64,000 nt of DNA from Bin80 sp964291275 (lineage in GTDB: Bacteria; Bacteroidota; Rhodothermia; Rhodothermales; Bin80), in assembly GCA_964291275.2 (NCBI GenBank), contig OZ219799.1, positions 1,178,001 to 1,242,000 on the forward strand, written 5' to 3'. A model generated the notes under the pieces. The model did not search any database. It was not told the origin of the DNA and was given only the letters and a program-made list of their open reading frames with translations. The translations under genes were made by a program, and so were the position numbers. The stretch's first letter is position 1, and every line of letters begins with the position of its first letter. Shown here piece by piece: positions 17,931 through 26,385 of the stretch.

Positions 17931-20214
17931 ATGTCACATATGCTGCAAGATTCCCCAATTGCAATTGTGGCGTATAGTTACCGGATGCCCGGGGGGATCC
18001 GCACCGACTCGGACTTCTGGCAGCTGCTGTCCGACCGCGAGATCGTTCGGGAACCCATCGTGGAGAGGTATGGCAGAGGGTATCGTCCAATCAGCCAATT
18101 CTCTGGGCCAGGAAGGTTTGCCAGCCCCTATGAAGGCCTCATTCGCGAGGATGGCGAAAAGCTGATCGACCCCAAGCTCTTCGGTCTGTCACAGGACGAA
18201 GTGCTGTCAATGGATCCTCAGGTACGCATGCTGCTGGGTTGCTCATGGGAAACTTTTGAGCGTGCTGGCTGGGATTTTCATTCGCTGCGCAATAGCTCCA
18301 CCGGTGTTTTCGTTGGCGCACAGGTCCCGGCCGTTGCCAGCTGGCGACCAATGCACGGCGCGGGACCATTCGATGTTACTACGATCAGTCTCGCGATGCT
18401 GGCCAACCGCATCTCCTACCATTTTAATCTGATGGGGCCGTCCACTACGTACTGTACGGCCTGCTCCGCGAGTATCACTGCGCTCCATGCGGCGATGGCC
18501 TCGATCCGATCCGGTGACTGTAAACAAGCACTCGTGGGATCGGTAAATTACCTGGGCACCTCTCGCCTCAGTGCCTCCTTCAATGCTCTGGGGGTCATCA
18601 GCCCCGACGGCAGGTGCCACTCTTTTGACGCCGATGCGAACGGATATATCCGCTCGGAGGGGGCGTTTATCTTTGCTCTCAAACCCCTTCGGGAAGCCGA
18701 GAATGACGGTGACCACATCCACGCCGTCATTGAAGGGACTGCCGTTAACGCGGCGGGAGCGGCTGACGGGAGCAGTGGGCTGGCACAAGGGCGTTATATC
18801 ACCGCCCCCACCCGTCATGCGCAGGTAGACCTGATGCGCACCGCCTGTGCCCGTGCGGGGCGTACACCAGAAGAGTTCGATTATATCGAAGCGCATGCGA
18901 CGGGAACCGTCGTCGGTGACCGTATAGAGGGTAATGCAATCATTGAGGCCTTCGGTGGGATTGACCGTGATGTGCCACTGCGGATTTCAAGCGTGAAGAG
19001 CAACTTGGGGCATATGGAAGCGGCAGCGTTTCATTGTGCTCTATTAAAAATCATCCTGATGATGCAGAAGCGCACCTTTGCACCCACATCAAAAAACTAT
19101 GTCATTCCGAACCCTGAGATAGATTTTGAAAACTCTGCTATGCAGGTGCAGACCGTCTGCGAAGCGTTCCCGCAGCGGCCGGTCGTGGTCGGCATCAACT
19201 CGTTTGGGTTTGGTGGTGCAAACGGGCATTGCGTGATTCGGGAATACCAACCATCACGCCCGCGCATCTGGTCATCAGATCTGTCCCCAGAGGGAGGAAG
19301 GATGATCCCACTCTCAGCGCGCACCAATGAAGCACTCACGCGAAGTGCACTGCAGCTGCGGGAAATGCTCTCAGAAGATGAAAACGACCTCTATACAATC
19401 GCAGGTAATCTTAGTCGTCGCCGTACACATTTTGCAACGCGAACCGCCTTTGAAGTACGTGATCGCGATGAGCTACTGGCATCCTTGGACCATTTCATTG
19501 AGAACGCATCAGGTGTGACAACCGCTGGGGAAGGGGAGCGGCGGATCGCGATGATGTTTGCTGGACAGGGAACCCAGTGGTCCGGTTGCGGCCAGTCACT
19601 GTATGACGCTGATCCCGTCTTCCGTAGAGTGATTGATGCAGTCGAGGACCATTGGAGGGAATTTTCAGATGTCTCGCTGCGCGACGTTTGTTTCAACGCC
19701 CCCCAGGACGAACTCAACGAAGTTCAACTTGCCCAGCCAGCAATCTTTATGATCCAGTGCGCCCTCTTTGAGCTCTTCAAGACCTGGGGAGTGCATCCGG
19801 AATGCGTCATCGGACACAGTTCAGGCGAGGTAGCTGCTGCCTATGCTTCCGGCACGCTGTCGCTTGCAGAGGCGACGCACCTGGTCTACCACCGTGCTAC
19901 TCTTCAGCAGCATGTGGCCGGCTCGGGTCGAATGCTCGCCATCGGTCTGGATCTCTCCGGTGTGGAGCAGCTACTTGACTCGCTCGGTATCGCTTTTCGA
20001 CCTGACGAGAACCGGCCAACCCAGGTGGAGATCGCCTGCGAGAATGCACCAGCCAGTGTGGTCATTTGCGGCAAAGAAGAAAAGTTGAGACCGATCATGG
20101 CGGAACTGGATCGTCGTAATCTGCAAAACCAATTGCTTGCAGGCAATATCACGTTCCACTCCTCCGCCATGGACCCCATCCAGGATAATGTGCGGCAGGG
20201 TCTATCTTTTTGGG
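17931..20214 (+). CDS. type I polyketide synthase fragment (KS-AT), 3' truncated
   Basis: The remaining part holds a ketosynthase (about residues 8-430) and most of an acyltransferase (about 530-755). The KS has Cys178 in TACSAS, His322 in EAHATGT and His361 in NLGHMEA, so the triad is present, although the usual TACSSS and EAHGTGT are altered. The AT has GQGTQW, Ser630 in GHSSGE, and His743 in FHSSAMDP. Just after that point the sequence runs into an ISL3-type element; the frame then reads 15 or so foreign residues to a stop at 20264. The reductive domains and carrier protein one would expect are missing here and are not found on the far side of the element. The start may be ATG 17931 or 17940. 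Function is probably lost. Confidence 0.85.
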
Positions 20215-21617
20215 GCTTCCGCTTTTTAAGTGGGTTTGATGTCAGAATTAGGCTGAACAAGTAAGTGCTGGAATAGATTCGGGATTGATTTCGTTGTTAT
20301 CTTAGCTGCGTTTTTGTGACGAAAATCAATCACAATCATTTACCAACGATGGAACAACGTATACAAGACATAAATCATCTTTTAGGGATTGAATCTCCTT
20401 GGGAGATTTCGGAGATCAAGCAAGACAAGACGGCTTTTACGGCTGAGATTCATGTAATCTGTTCAAAGGGTTCGGTATTGCACTGTCCAGAGTGTGGGGA
20501 AGTTTGTCCTGGATACGACCATCGTCTTCGGAAATGGCGCCACACGGATATCTGCGAGTATCGGACGAGCGTGGTTGCGAAAGTTCCCCGTGTGGCCTGT
20601 TCGGAGCATGGGATCAAGACCGTTTCGGTCCCTTGGGCGGATGCGCGGATGCGTTTTACAATGGCTTTTGAAAGAAAGGTAATTGACTGGTTGCAGGATA
20701 CAACCAGTATTTCAACGGTGGCCACCAGGCTGGGCGTCAGTTGGACGATGATCGCCAACATCATGGCGCGTGCGGTAAAGCGCGGACTCGCCCGTAGAGA
20801 GCCGCAACCGGTTCCCCATATATGTGTGGACGAGACCTCGTACAAAAAGGGCCATAAGTATATCACGGTGGTTTCGGATTCCCAAACGGGCACGGTGCTG
20901 TTTGTCAAGGAAAAGCGCACCCATACGAGTCTGGATGCCTATTATGAGGACTGTTCGGCTGCGCAACTGGAAGCGATTGAGAGTGTGAGCATGGATATGT
21001 GGCCCGCCTACATCAAGTCCACGAAAAAACATGTTCCAGATGCAGAATCCAAGATTTCATTTGATCGTTTTCATGTGATGAAAAAGATTGTAGAGGCGGT
21101 GGATAAAGTTCGTCGGCAGGAGAACCGGGAATTGCGGAAAGCGGGCATTGAGGATCTCACCGGAACCAAGTACGACTGGCTCACCAATCGGGAGAATATG
21201 TCTGCCCGACAAAAGAAACGATTCCAGCAATTAAAGCACAGTTCGCTGAAAACGGCGCGTGCATGGGCCATCAAGGAACTGTCCCAGAAATTGTGGCACT
21301 ATGTCAGTCGTACTTGGGCCCTCAAGGGCTGGAAGCGCTGGTTATCCTGGGCCATGCGTTGTCGACTTGAACCCATGAAAAAAGCTGCTAAGACGGTTAA
21401 GAATCATCTATGGGGAATCATAAATGCGATCGTTCTAAAAGTTAGTAATGGCCCAGCTGAAAGCATAAATAGCCGCATCAAAACCGTCAAAGTTCGTGCG
21501 CGTGGATTCCGAAACACACAGCGGTTTGCCCATGCAATTTACTTCTATCTCGGAGGACTGGATCTGTACCCCGAAGGCCTCCAAAAACAGGCGCCCCACT
21601 CATAAAAGTGAAGAGCC
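20199..21617 (+). mobile_element. ISL3-type insertion sequence
   Basis: This is an intact ISL3-family transposase gene with candidate terminal repeats. The right end, read on the minus strand, begins GGCTCTTCACTTTTATGAGTG. The left end is less clear: either GGGTCTATCTTTTT at 20199 or GGCTTCCGCTTTTTAAGTG at 20215, both only partly matching. No 8-bp target duplication is found. The left flank is PKS and the right flank is an IS110 fragment, so a deletion or rearrangement probably followed insertion. Confidence 0.7.
20349..21605 (+). CDS. ISL3-family transposase
   Basis: The protein is about 418 residues from ATG 20349, which gives the family-like start MEQRIQDINHLLGIESPWE. An N-terminal zinc-finger pattern (CPECGEVC...H...C) is followed by a helix-turn-helix. 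The DDE residues lie in CVDETSYKKGHKY, SMDMWPAYI and GPAESINSRIK. A GTG at 20316 would add 11 residues. The stop codon lies inside the right terminal repeat. The reading frame is intact. Confidence 0.93.
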   Translation: MEQRIQDINHLLGIESPWEISEIKQDKTAFTAEIHVICSKGSVLHCPECGEVCPGYDHRLRKWRHTDICEYRTSVVAKVPRVACSEHGIKTVSVPWADARMRFTMAFERKVIDWLQDTTSISTVATRLGVSWTMIANIMARAVKRGLARREPQPVPHICVDETSYKKGHKYITVVSDSQTGTVLFVKEKRTHTSLDAYYEDCSAAQLEAIESVSMDMWPAYIKSTKKHVPDAESKISFDRFHVMKKIVEAVDKVRRQENRELRKAGIEDLTGTKYDWLTNRENMSARQKKRFQQLKHSSLKTARAWAIKELSQKLWHYVSRTWALKGWKRWLSWAMRCRLEPMKKAAKTVKNHLWGIINAIVLKVSNGPAESINSRIKTVKVRARGFRNTQRFAHAIYFYLGGLDLYPEGLQKQAPHS

Positions 21618-21769
21618 ACTTGTGAAGGCAGCCTGGTCACGTGTCCGATCAACACGGTCTCCGAAGTCGAAAACGCCGTGGTAGATACCACGTGGCCCGA
21701 CGGATCCATGGCCGCCAGAACACAGTTGCGGGTATGGGCGTCCAACCCCAGATAAAGATGTTTGTGCAT
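21618..21769 (-). pseudogene. IS110-family transposase, N-terminal fragment
   Basis: On the minus strand an ATG opens HKHLYLGLDAHTRNCVLAAM, followed by SGHVVSTTAFSTSETVLIGHV. This is the start of the DEDD/RuvC-like catalytic domain of IS110-family transposases (family pattern: G-x-D-x-H...G). After about 50 residues the sequence meets the right end of the ISL3 element, and the remaining 250 or more residues are gone. The last in-frame residues in the track of this strand (ALHFYEWG) are just the ISL3 terminal repeat read through. Confidence 0.7.
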
Positions 21770-21829
21770 GTGAACTAAGGTCTGATGAGAATAGTGGACG
21801 ATACGAAACATGCGCCCGTTTTTCATTAG

Positions 21830-22237
21830 ACCTCGAGTGAGTATTCCGAACGAAGTGAGCCATCAATACGATCGAAGTGGGTCACCAAACTGGAGCAGAT
21901 TCGCAACGCTGACGATATGGCGCGGTATGTGTCAAAAGCGACAAGCAAGCGGATCGTGGAGGAGCTGACTAAACGCCGTCAAAAGACCGACAAGCTGGCG
22001 GGGCGTTGGTGGGGAATTTACGGACGCAAACATTACCGCGCGGTGGTATCCTGGGATACGCTGCAACTGCCGCAAAAAGAAAGCTGGGCGGTACTGTTCA
22101 ACATGGAGAATTGGCACGGATTGGAAGACGAAAGACGTGGGTGCAAACCGCGCGAATACGTACCGCATTCGGTCGATAATCAAGGCGAGACTGACTACGC
22201 GCTGAACACGGAGTACTTAGAGGGGCGGGGCGATTGA
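21830..22237 (+). pseudogene. fragment resembling a rolling-circle replication (Rep) protein C-terminal part
   Basis: The open frame starts after a TAG, with no obvious start codon, and runs about 135 residues. Landmarks are ADDMARYVSKATSK, LAGRWWGIYGRKHYR and ESWAVLFNMENW. The patterns Y-V-x-K-x-x-S-K and G-R-x-W-G-x-x-x-R-K recall the region after the catalytic tyrosine in Rep proteins of small plasmids and phages. The N-terminal catalytic part is missing; the neighbouring IS110 and ISL3 insertions are the likely cause. The family assignment is tentative. Confidence 0.35.
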
Positions 22238-22299
22238 TCGTAGTTGAGATATTTTAGATTTATTCACTATATTCGTCGGCATCACCAAACTTTATCACC

Positions 22300-23052
22300 A
22301 TGAGATTTTTAGCATTACCCTTAGCTTCAACCTGTTTGATCTTGCTTGTTCTTACAGGTTGTTCGGATCAAATTGTAGCTACCACTGACGTGGGTATTAC
22401 TGATCCAAATGAGAATGCCGCAATAGCGTTCGTACCTGATGTTTCGCCTAGTCAAGCTGAAACAATAAAGGCAACGCCCGCCTTTGTTGAAAACCAGGAA
22501 ATTTTGCGCAAATTTGATGAGCTGTTCAGCGAGATTGAGCCCGCGCAAATGGAGGAATGGGAGCATAACCCAAAAGGCTTGTATCTGTTTTTAGAAGAGT
22601 TTGGATATGCTCCTGAAGATGTTCGCACTTTGACAAATGATTTTGTGAAGAACAAGAAGCAACTTGATGATTTATTCGGAATAGATCATCATGTGGTAGC
22701 TGTATTTGGCTCTATTGATGAGATTGCTTCAGGAGCTGAAGGAGTTAATGAAATTACTCCATGTGAAGAAGCCTGTAATTTTGCATATGAACGTCAGCTT
22801 CTTTTAAACGATATTGAGTATGCAGAAGATTTACAAAACTGCGATGACGTTGGCAGTGTGTGGGAATTCTTGATGGTGATACCCTGTGTTATTAATGCCT
22901 TGGGCGAAAACCACTTTAGAGATGACCTTGCCGCGCTTGATCGGGATGCATGTATTGCGGATTGCGCATACCAATTTACCATGTTTTATCGATCCGATAC
23001 TTACATGCTGAAGGAGCCCTCTGATAACTATATTGGATTGCAAAGAACATGA
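22300..23052 (+). CDS. predicted lipoprotein of unknown function
   Basis: This 250-residue protein has a lipoprotein signal peptide with lipobox LTGC at residues 18-21 (MRFLALPL...LVLTGCSD). It should be exported and lipid-anchored. The mature part is acidic and helix-rich, with six further Cys in two groups (CEEACNF and CDD; CVI; CIADCAY), some probably paired. I recognise no family. The next gene overlaps by four bases (ATGA), so the lipoprotein and membrane protein form one unit. Confidence 0.7.
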   Translation: MRFLALPLASTCLILLVLTGCSDQIVATTDVGITDPNENAAIAFVPDVSPSQAETIKATPAFVENQEILRKFDELFSEIEPAQMEEWEHNPKGLYLFLEEFGYAPEDVRTLTNDFVKNKKQLDDLFGIDHHVVAVFGSIDEIASGAEGVNEITPCEEACNFAYERQLLLNDIEYAEDLQNCDDVGSVWEFLMVIPCVINALGENHFRDDLAALDRDACIADCAYQFTMFYRSDTYMLKEPSDNYIGLQRT

Positions 23053-23294
23053 AAAGTTTTATGACAACAGCACCAAGCAAATTTCTCTGGATTTTCGGAT
23101 TAATCCTTTACTTGTTTGGCATTGCGATTGGATTTATGGAACCTGTAGGATCGGCGTCTGATTTGTTGCTTTTATCTAATCTTGCCATGTATCTCGGTTC
23201 TGTTCTTCTTCTCGGTTATGGTTTGTGGTGGGCTATTAAAAAGTGTCTTAATTTCGTTGTGGCTCACTTCTCACGCGCTCCTAACATAGACTGA
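23049..23294 (+). CDS. small membrane protein, two predicted segments
   Basis: This 81-residue protein has two hydrophobic stretches, about residues 12-30 (FLWIFGLILYLFGIAIGFM) and 40-63 (LLLLSNLAMYLGSVLLLGYG), and a basic tail. No family is recognised. Its start overlaps the stop of the lipoprotein gene in an ATGA arrangement. Because of that coupling, a joint function, for example in the envelope, is likely. An immunity or accessory role is possible but unsupported. Confidence 0.6.
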   Translation: MKSFMTTAPSKFLWIFGLILYLFGIAIGFMEPVGSASDLLLLSNLAMYLGSVLLLGYGLWWAIKKCLNFVVAHFSRAPNID

Positions 23295-23328
23295 CGTCCA
23301 GGTATGGGCGTTTGATACATTACCAACG

Positions 23329-23376
23329 AAATGCCGGCCGCGCGGTGGCGTGAGTGTCAGCTGCGGGCCGGCATTT
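23329..23376. repeat. GC-rich palindrome, 11-bp perfect arms
   Basis: AAATGCCGGCC (23329-23339) and GGCCGGCATTT (23366-23376) are perfectly complementary and separated by 26 bases. No T-run follows, so a terminator is unlikely. The palindrome lies directly between the membrane-protein gene and a second Rep-like fragment, which would suit a replication-origin or transposon-end hairpin. The arms are seen; the role is inferred. Confidence 0.6.
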
Positions 23377-23448
23377 GCGCGTTCCCCCCTATATGCCCGC
23401 TCACGCATCCAAGTACGCCCTGACGCGCGTATGAGCTGCTGCAGCTGA

Positions 23449-23739
23449 GGGTCGACGGGGCCGAAGCGATACAAGGAATTGCGCTCTGTTGCGGAGCTGA
23501 AGGGGCTCACCGATAGGCAGAAATGGACGCTTCTGTTTGGGATTGAAAACCATTGGCGGAAGCTGGCTAGGGAAGAGGGATGGAGGTTGGATTATTATCC
23601 TCGCTGGCTTGAAGCCCCAGTTGCGCAGCGTGTTCTTTTCGCCCGTACCGGATCGTCTGTACTTGAAGCGCATAGCCAGTTCAGGCTGGCTGGGGGAACA
23701 CCCTTGCTCGGTCAACTTTGGTACTTGTTCCAATGTTGA
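23449..23739 (+). pseudogene. second Rep-like fragment
   Basis: This frame opens after a TGA without a start codon. It reads KRYKELRSVAELKGLTDRQK, then WTLLFGIENHWRKLAREEGW. It can be lined up by eye with the earlier Rep-like fragment (RKHYRAVVSWDTLQLPQKES, then WAVLFNMENWHGLEDERRG). The shared pattern is K-x-Y, W-x-x-L-F-x-x-E-N and a trailing E-x-x-G. I take it as a diverged, broken relative. The family identity is as uncertain as for the first fragment. The rest of 23295-24031 holds no gene I can support. Confidence 0.3.
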
Positions 23740-24031
23740 TATTACCGCGCCAAACATCAACATTTGATCATTCCCTCCGCTTATCCGTCACAATGGTCAA
23801 TGCCCTGACCTTTGTGACGGATACCACACCTCCTCACTCCCCCTGTATATTGCAAGAGATGCAATTTTTCTTGTGTTGTAGTGTGATCAAGAAGTTGAAG
23901 ATTAGATAGTCATAGCCTAAGATTTTGAATTTTGCTACATACCTTTAGATTGCCCTGTACCGGCAGGATCAATAATTTGACAATGGTGAAATTGAGTGCT
24001 AAGTTGTAACATGGCTTACTAAGGTGTAATT

Positions 24032-24448
24032 ATGAAACGCATACTGAGCATTCTGTTTTTGGTCGCCATCCTAGCGGGTTCCACTGCCTTTGCACAGGCG
24101 CCCGCTAATCATTTGGAGGGCAGTTGGCGCATTGTATCACAGCGATCTGTTTACCCGGATACAGTGATCGTAACTCTGAACGTTCCACCCTCAATCAAAA
24201 TCCTGAACTCCACACACTTTTCCTGGGGTTACCAGTCGGCTAATGGTGCGGAGGTTTTAGCTGGTGGTGGCAGATATACGTTGGAGGGTGACACGCTCTA
24301 TACGGAGTATCTGGAATATCATACGAGCGAGGCTTTGGTAGGTGAAGCGTTACGTTTCTCTGTTCGCGTTGTGGGTGATCTATGGTACCATGTAGGTGAG
24401 TTCCCGAGTGGCTTTCGTCTCGAAGAAGTTTGGCGTCGGATAGAATAG
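24032..24448 (+). CDS. secreted lipocalin-like small protein
   Basis: This 138-residue protein has a clear signal peptide (MKRILSILFLVAILAGSTAFA, cut before QAPA). The mature part begins with LEGSWRIVSQR and contains alternating beta-strand segments, including GGGRYTLEGDTLYTEYL. The opening G-x-W and the strand pattern recall lipocalin-like domains of exported Bacteroidota proteins. No binding residues can be named. It is convergent with ctaB, with 8 bases between the stops. Confidence 0.65.
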   Translation: MKRILSILFLVAILAGSTAFAQAPANHLEGSWRIVSQRSVYPDTVIVTLNVPPSIKILNSTHFSWGYQSANGAEVLAGGGRYTLEGDTLYTEYLEYHTSEALVGEALRFSVRVVGDLWYHVGEFPSGFRLEEVWRRIE

Positions 24449-24456
24449 CAGGGGAA

Positions 24457-25383
24457 TTATAGCAGCCAGAGATCAGCTGCAATTGCGGTTACCAGGAGCG
24501 GCACGTATACGATGCTGGCTAGCAGAATTTTTCGTGCAAGTCGCGGCGTTTGCTCGCGGTAAAAGCCGATCGAAGGAAAGATAAATCCGATCCCGGTCGG
24601 AATTATGATCGCAAGGTATAGCCATCCTGTATAGTCTAGCACCGTAGGCAAGAGGCTGACTCCTAGCAGCAGTGTGCTGTATACCAAGGTTCGTTTGGCC
24701 GTGGCTTTTCCGTCCGGATTCCGAACAGGAAACATGGCGTGACCTCCACGTGCGTAGTCTTTGCGATACATCCAGGCAAGCGCCAGAAAGTGAGGCATTT
24801 GCCAAAGGGCAAGTATAGAGAAAAGAACCCAGCCGCCGATACCAACCGATCCTGTCGCTGCCACGTAACCTCCCAACGCCGGCAGTGCCCCTGGTATGGT
24901 TCCAATCAGTGTGTTGTAGGTGGTGCGACGCTTGAGTGGCGTATAGGCAAACAAGTACAGCACGATAGTCAATGCTGCCAGGAGCAGTGTGATGAGGTTT
25001 ACCCACCAAAGCAGTGTCAGTCCACCGGCAATAAGAATTAGTCCGAAGGTTAGCGCAGCATTTGCCCTGATTCGCCCAGACGGCAGTGGCCGTTGTGCAG
25101 TACGACGCATCAGTGCGTCGTCATTGCGCTCTATGTAGTGATTGAGTACGCCTCCTCCCGCACTTGCAAGCGCCGTTCCCCCCAGGGTTAGTGCCAGCAA
25201 TAATGGGTTAATGATCTCGCCAGCACCCAGCATGAAGCCCGCAAGGGCCGAGAGCACGACCAGAAAGGCAATCTCCGGCTTGACCAGTTCCCAATAGTCC
25301 TGAAGGACTGAAGCAGGGCTTGCCCCGGGTCGTAGCAGACGCAGTTCTGCGGCTTCCTCTGATGTGAAGACGTTACTATCCAC
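24457..25383 (-). CDS. ctaB: protohaem IX farnesyltransferase (haem O synthase)
   Basis: This UbiA-fold membrane enzyme adds a farnesyl group to haem B, giving haem O for cytochrome oxidases. Aspartate-rich motifs typical of prenyltransferases are present (NHYIERNDDALMRRTAQRPL and YRKDYARGGHAMFP). About nine hydrophobic segments follow the N-terminal tail. I chose the GTG start at 25383, which overlaps the ctaA stop (GTGGATAG) and gives 308 residues. An ATG at 25443 would overlap ctaA by 68 bases and add a non-conserved Cys-rich segment. It is co-transcribed with ctaA. Confidence 0.93.
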   Translation of the reverse strand: MDSNVFTSEEAAELRLLRPGASPASVLQDYWELVKPEIAFLVVLSALAGFMLGAGEIINPLLLALTLGGTALASAGGGVLNHYIERNDDALMRRTAQRPLPSGRIRANAALTFGLILIAGGLTLLWWVNLITLLLAALTIVLYLFAYTPLKRRTTYNTLIGTIPGALPALGGYVAATGSVGIGGWVLFSILALWQMPHFLALAWMYRKDYARGGHAMFPVRNPDGKATAKRTLVYSTLLLGVSLLPTVLDYTGWLYLAIIIPTGIGFIFPSIGFYREQTPRLARKILLASIVYVPLLVTAIAADLWLL

Positions 25384-26311
25384 TTCGCAGTCGCAGAGTT
25401 CCGAGCAGGACACACGCGCAACTGCCCATGAGAATAGTTCCAACTACCAGATGCGAGGACGAAAGTACAACTTGGGCAAGGCTTCGTTGTCCTTGACCTG
25501 CGTCATAGAGTAACGTCGTAAGAGCAAACATCCCCAAAATTAGTTGCAAGATCAGACACGTTAACATAACCCAAGCTCCCCGGTTCAGGAGTGGCTTGTC
25601 ACTGAAGTGTTCCCGAATACGTCCACAGGTAACAATAACAAGAGACAGTACCAGCACGCTGCCCGCGGCGTGGACTATAACAAAAGTTAAGTCCACGCCC
25701 GCCCCTGGGTGTCGAAGTAAAGCACCAAGCAGGATCTGTATATATACCGCGACCGCAGTTGAACCTGCCAAGATACGTAATTGCCGTATCCCCGGAGAAC
25801 TTTCTATATTGTGCGTAAGCCATGTGCGCGAATTGGAAACTGTGAGGATTACCGCTGCACAGAAGAAAAGTTGGGCGCCCATAGCATGGACGACTGCCAG
25901 ATCCATAGATGTCCAGATTACACGAAGTCCCCCCAGCACCCCCTGTAAGATTACAAGACCAGTTGCTGATATTGCCAGGATACGAACCCAGCGGCGTGAA
26001 TCTGCCAGCCATGTCCATAAAGCAAGACCAACGACCCACAGACCAACCAGAGCTCCTAAGAGTCGGTGTCCGTGTTCTGCCAGTACCGGTCCTTCCTGCC
26101 ACCAACGGGCATCTGGATTTGCTGGATCATTGTACCCTGTTGCAATCGGATCATATGAGCCGAATGAGCTTGGCCAGTCTGGAACTGCAAGGCCGGCTTC
26201 AATACTGGTAACAACTCCCCCCCAACTTACCAAGAGGAGACATAGAAGTAGCCCGCCCGCAGCGTAGCGGTATCGCCAACGGGGATTAAATGTAATTTTC
26301 GGTGAGTTCAT
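25376..26311 (-). CDS. ctaA: haem A synthase (COX15/CtaA)
   Basis: This enzyme oxidises haem O to haem A for aa3-type oxidase. The 311-residue protein has eight predicted membrane segments in two repeats. The haem-ligand histidines lie in EHGHRLLG, VHAMGAQ, VHAAGS and SSSHLVVG. A short periplasmic loop near residues 45-75 (VPDWPSSFGSYDP...ARWW) matches the family. The stop overlaps the ctaB start. The gene is divergent from glmM, with about 75 bases between the starts. Confidence 0.93.
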   Translation of the reverse strand: MNSPKITFNPRWRYRYAAGGLLLCLLLVSWGGVVTSIEAGLAVPDWPSSFGSYDPIATGYNDPANPDARWWQEGPVLAEHGHRLLGALVGLWVVGLALWTWLADSRRWVRILAISATGLVILQGVLGGLRVIWTSMDLAVVHAMGAQLFFCAAVILTVSNSRTWLTHNIESSPGIRQLRILAGSTAVAVYIQILLGALLRHPGAGVDLTFVIVHAAGSVLVLSLVIVTCGRIREHFSDKPLLNRGAWVMLTCLILQLILGMFALTTLLYDAGQGQRSLAQVVLSSSHLVVGTILMGSCACVLLGTLRLRSG

Positions 26312-26385
26312 TCACAAATAAACTGCAGACCGGGGCAACCCAATCAATAGCTACTCTGTTCCATTGTATCAGTCTAGTTACACTC

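Noticed and set aside
20191..21625. 8-bp target duplication around the ISL3 element.
   Set aside because: The bases flanking either candidate left end do not match those after the right end.
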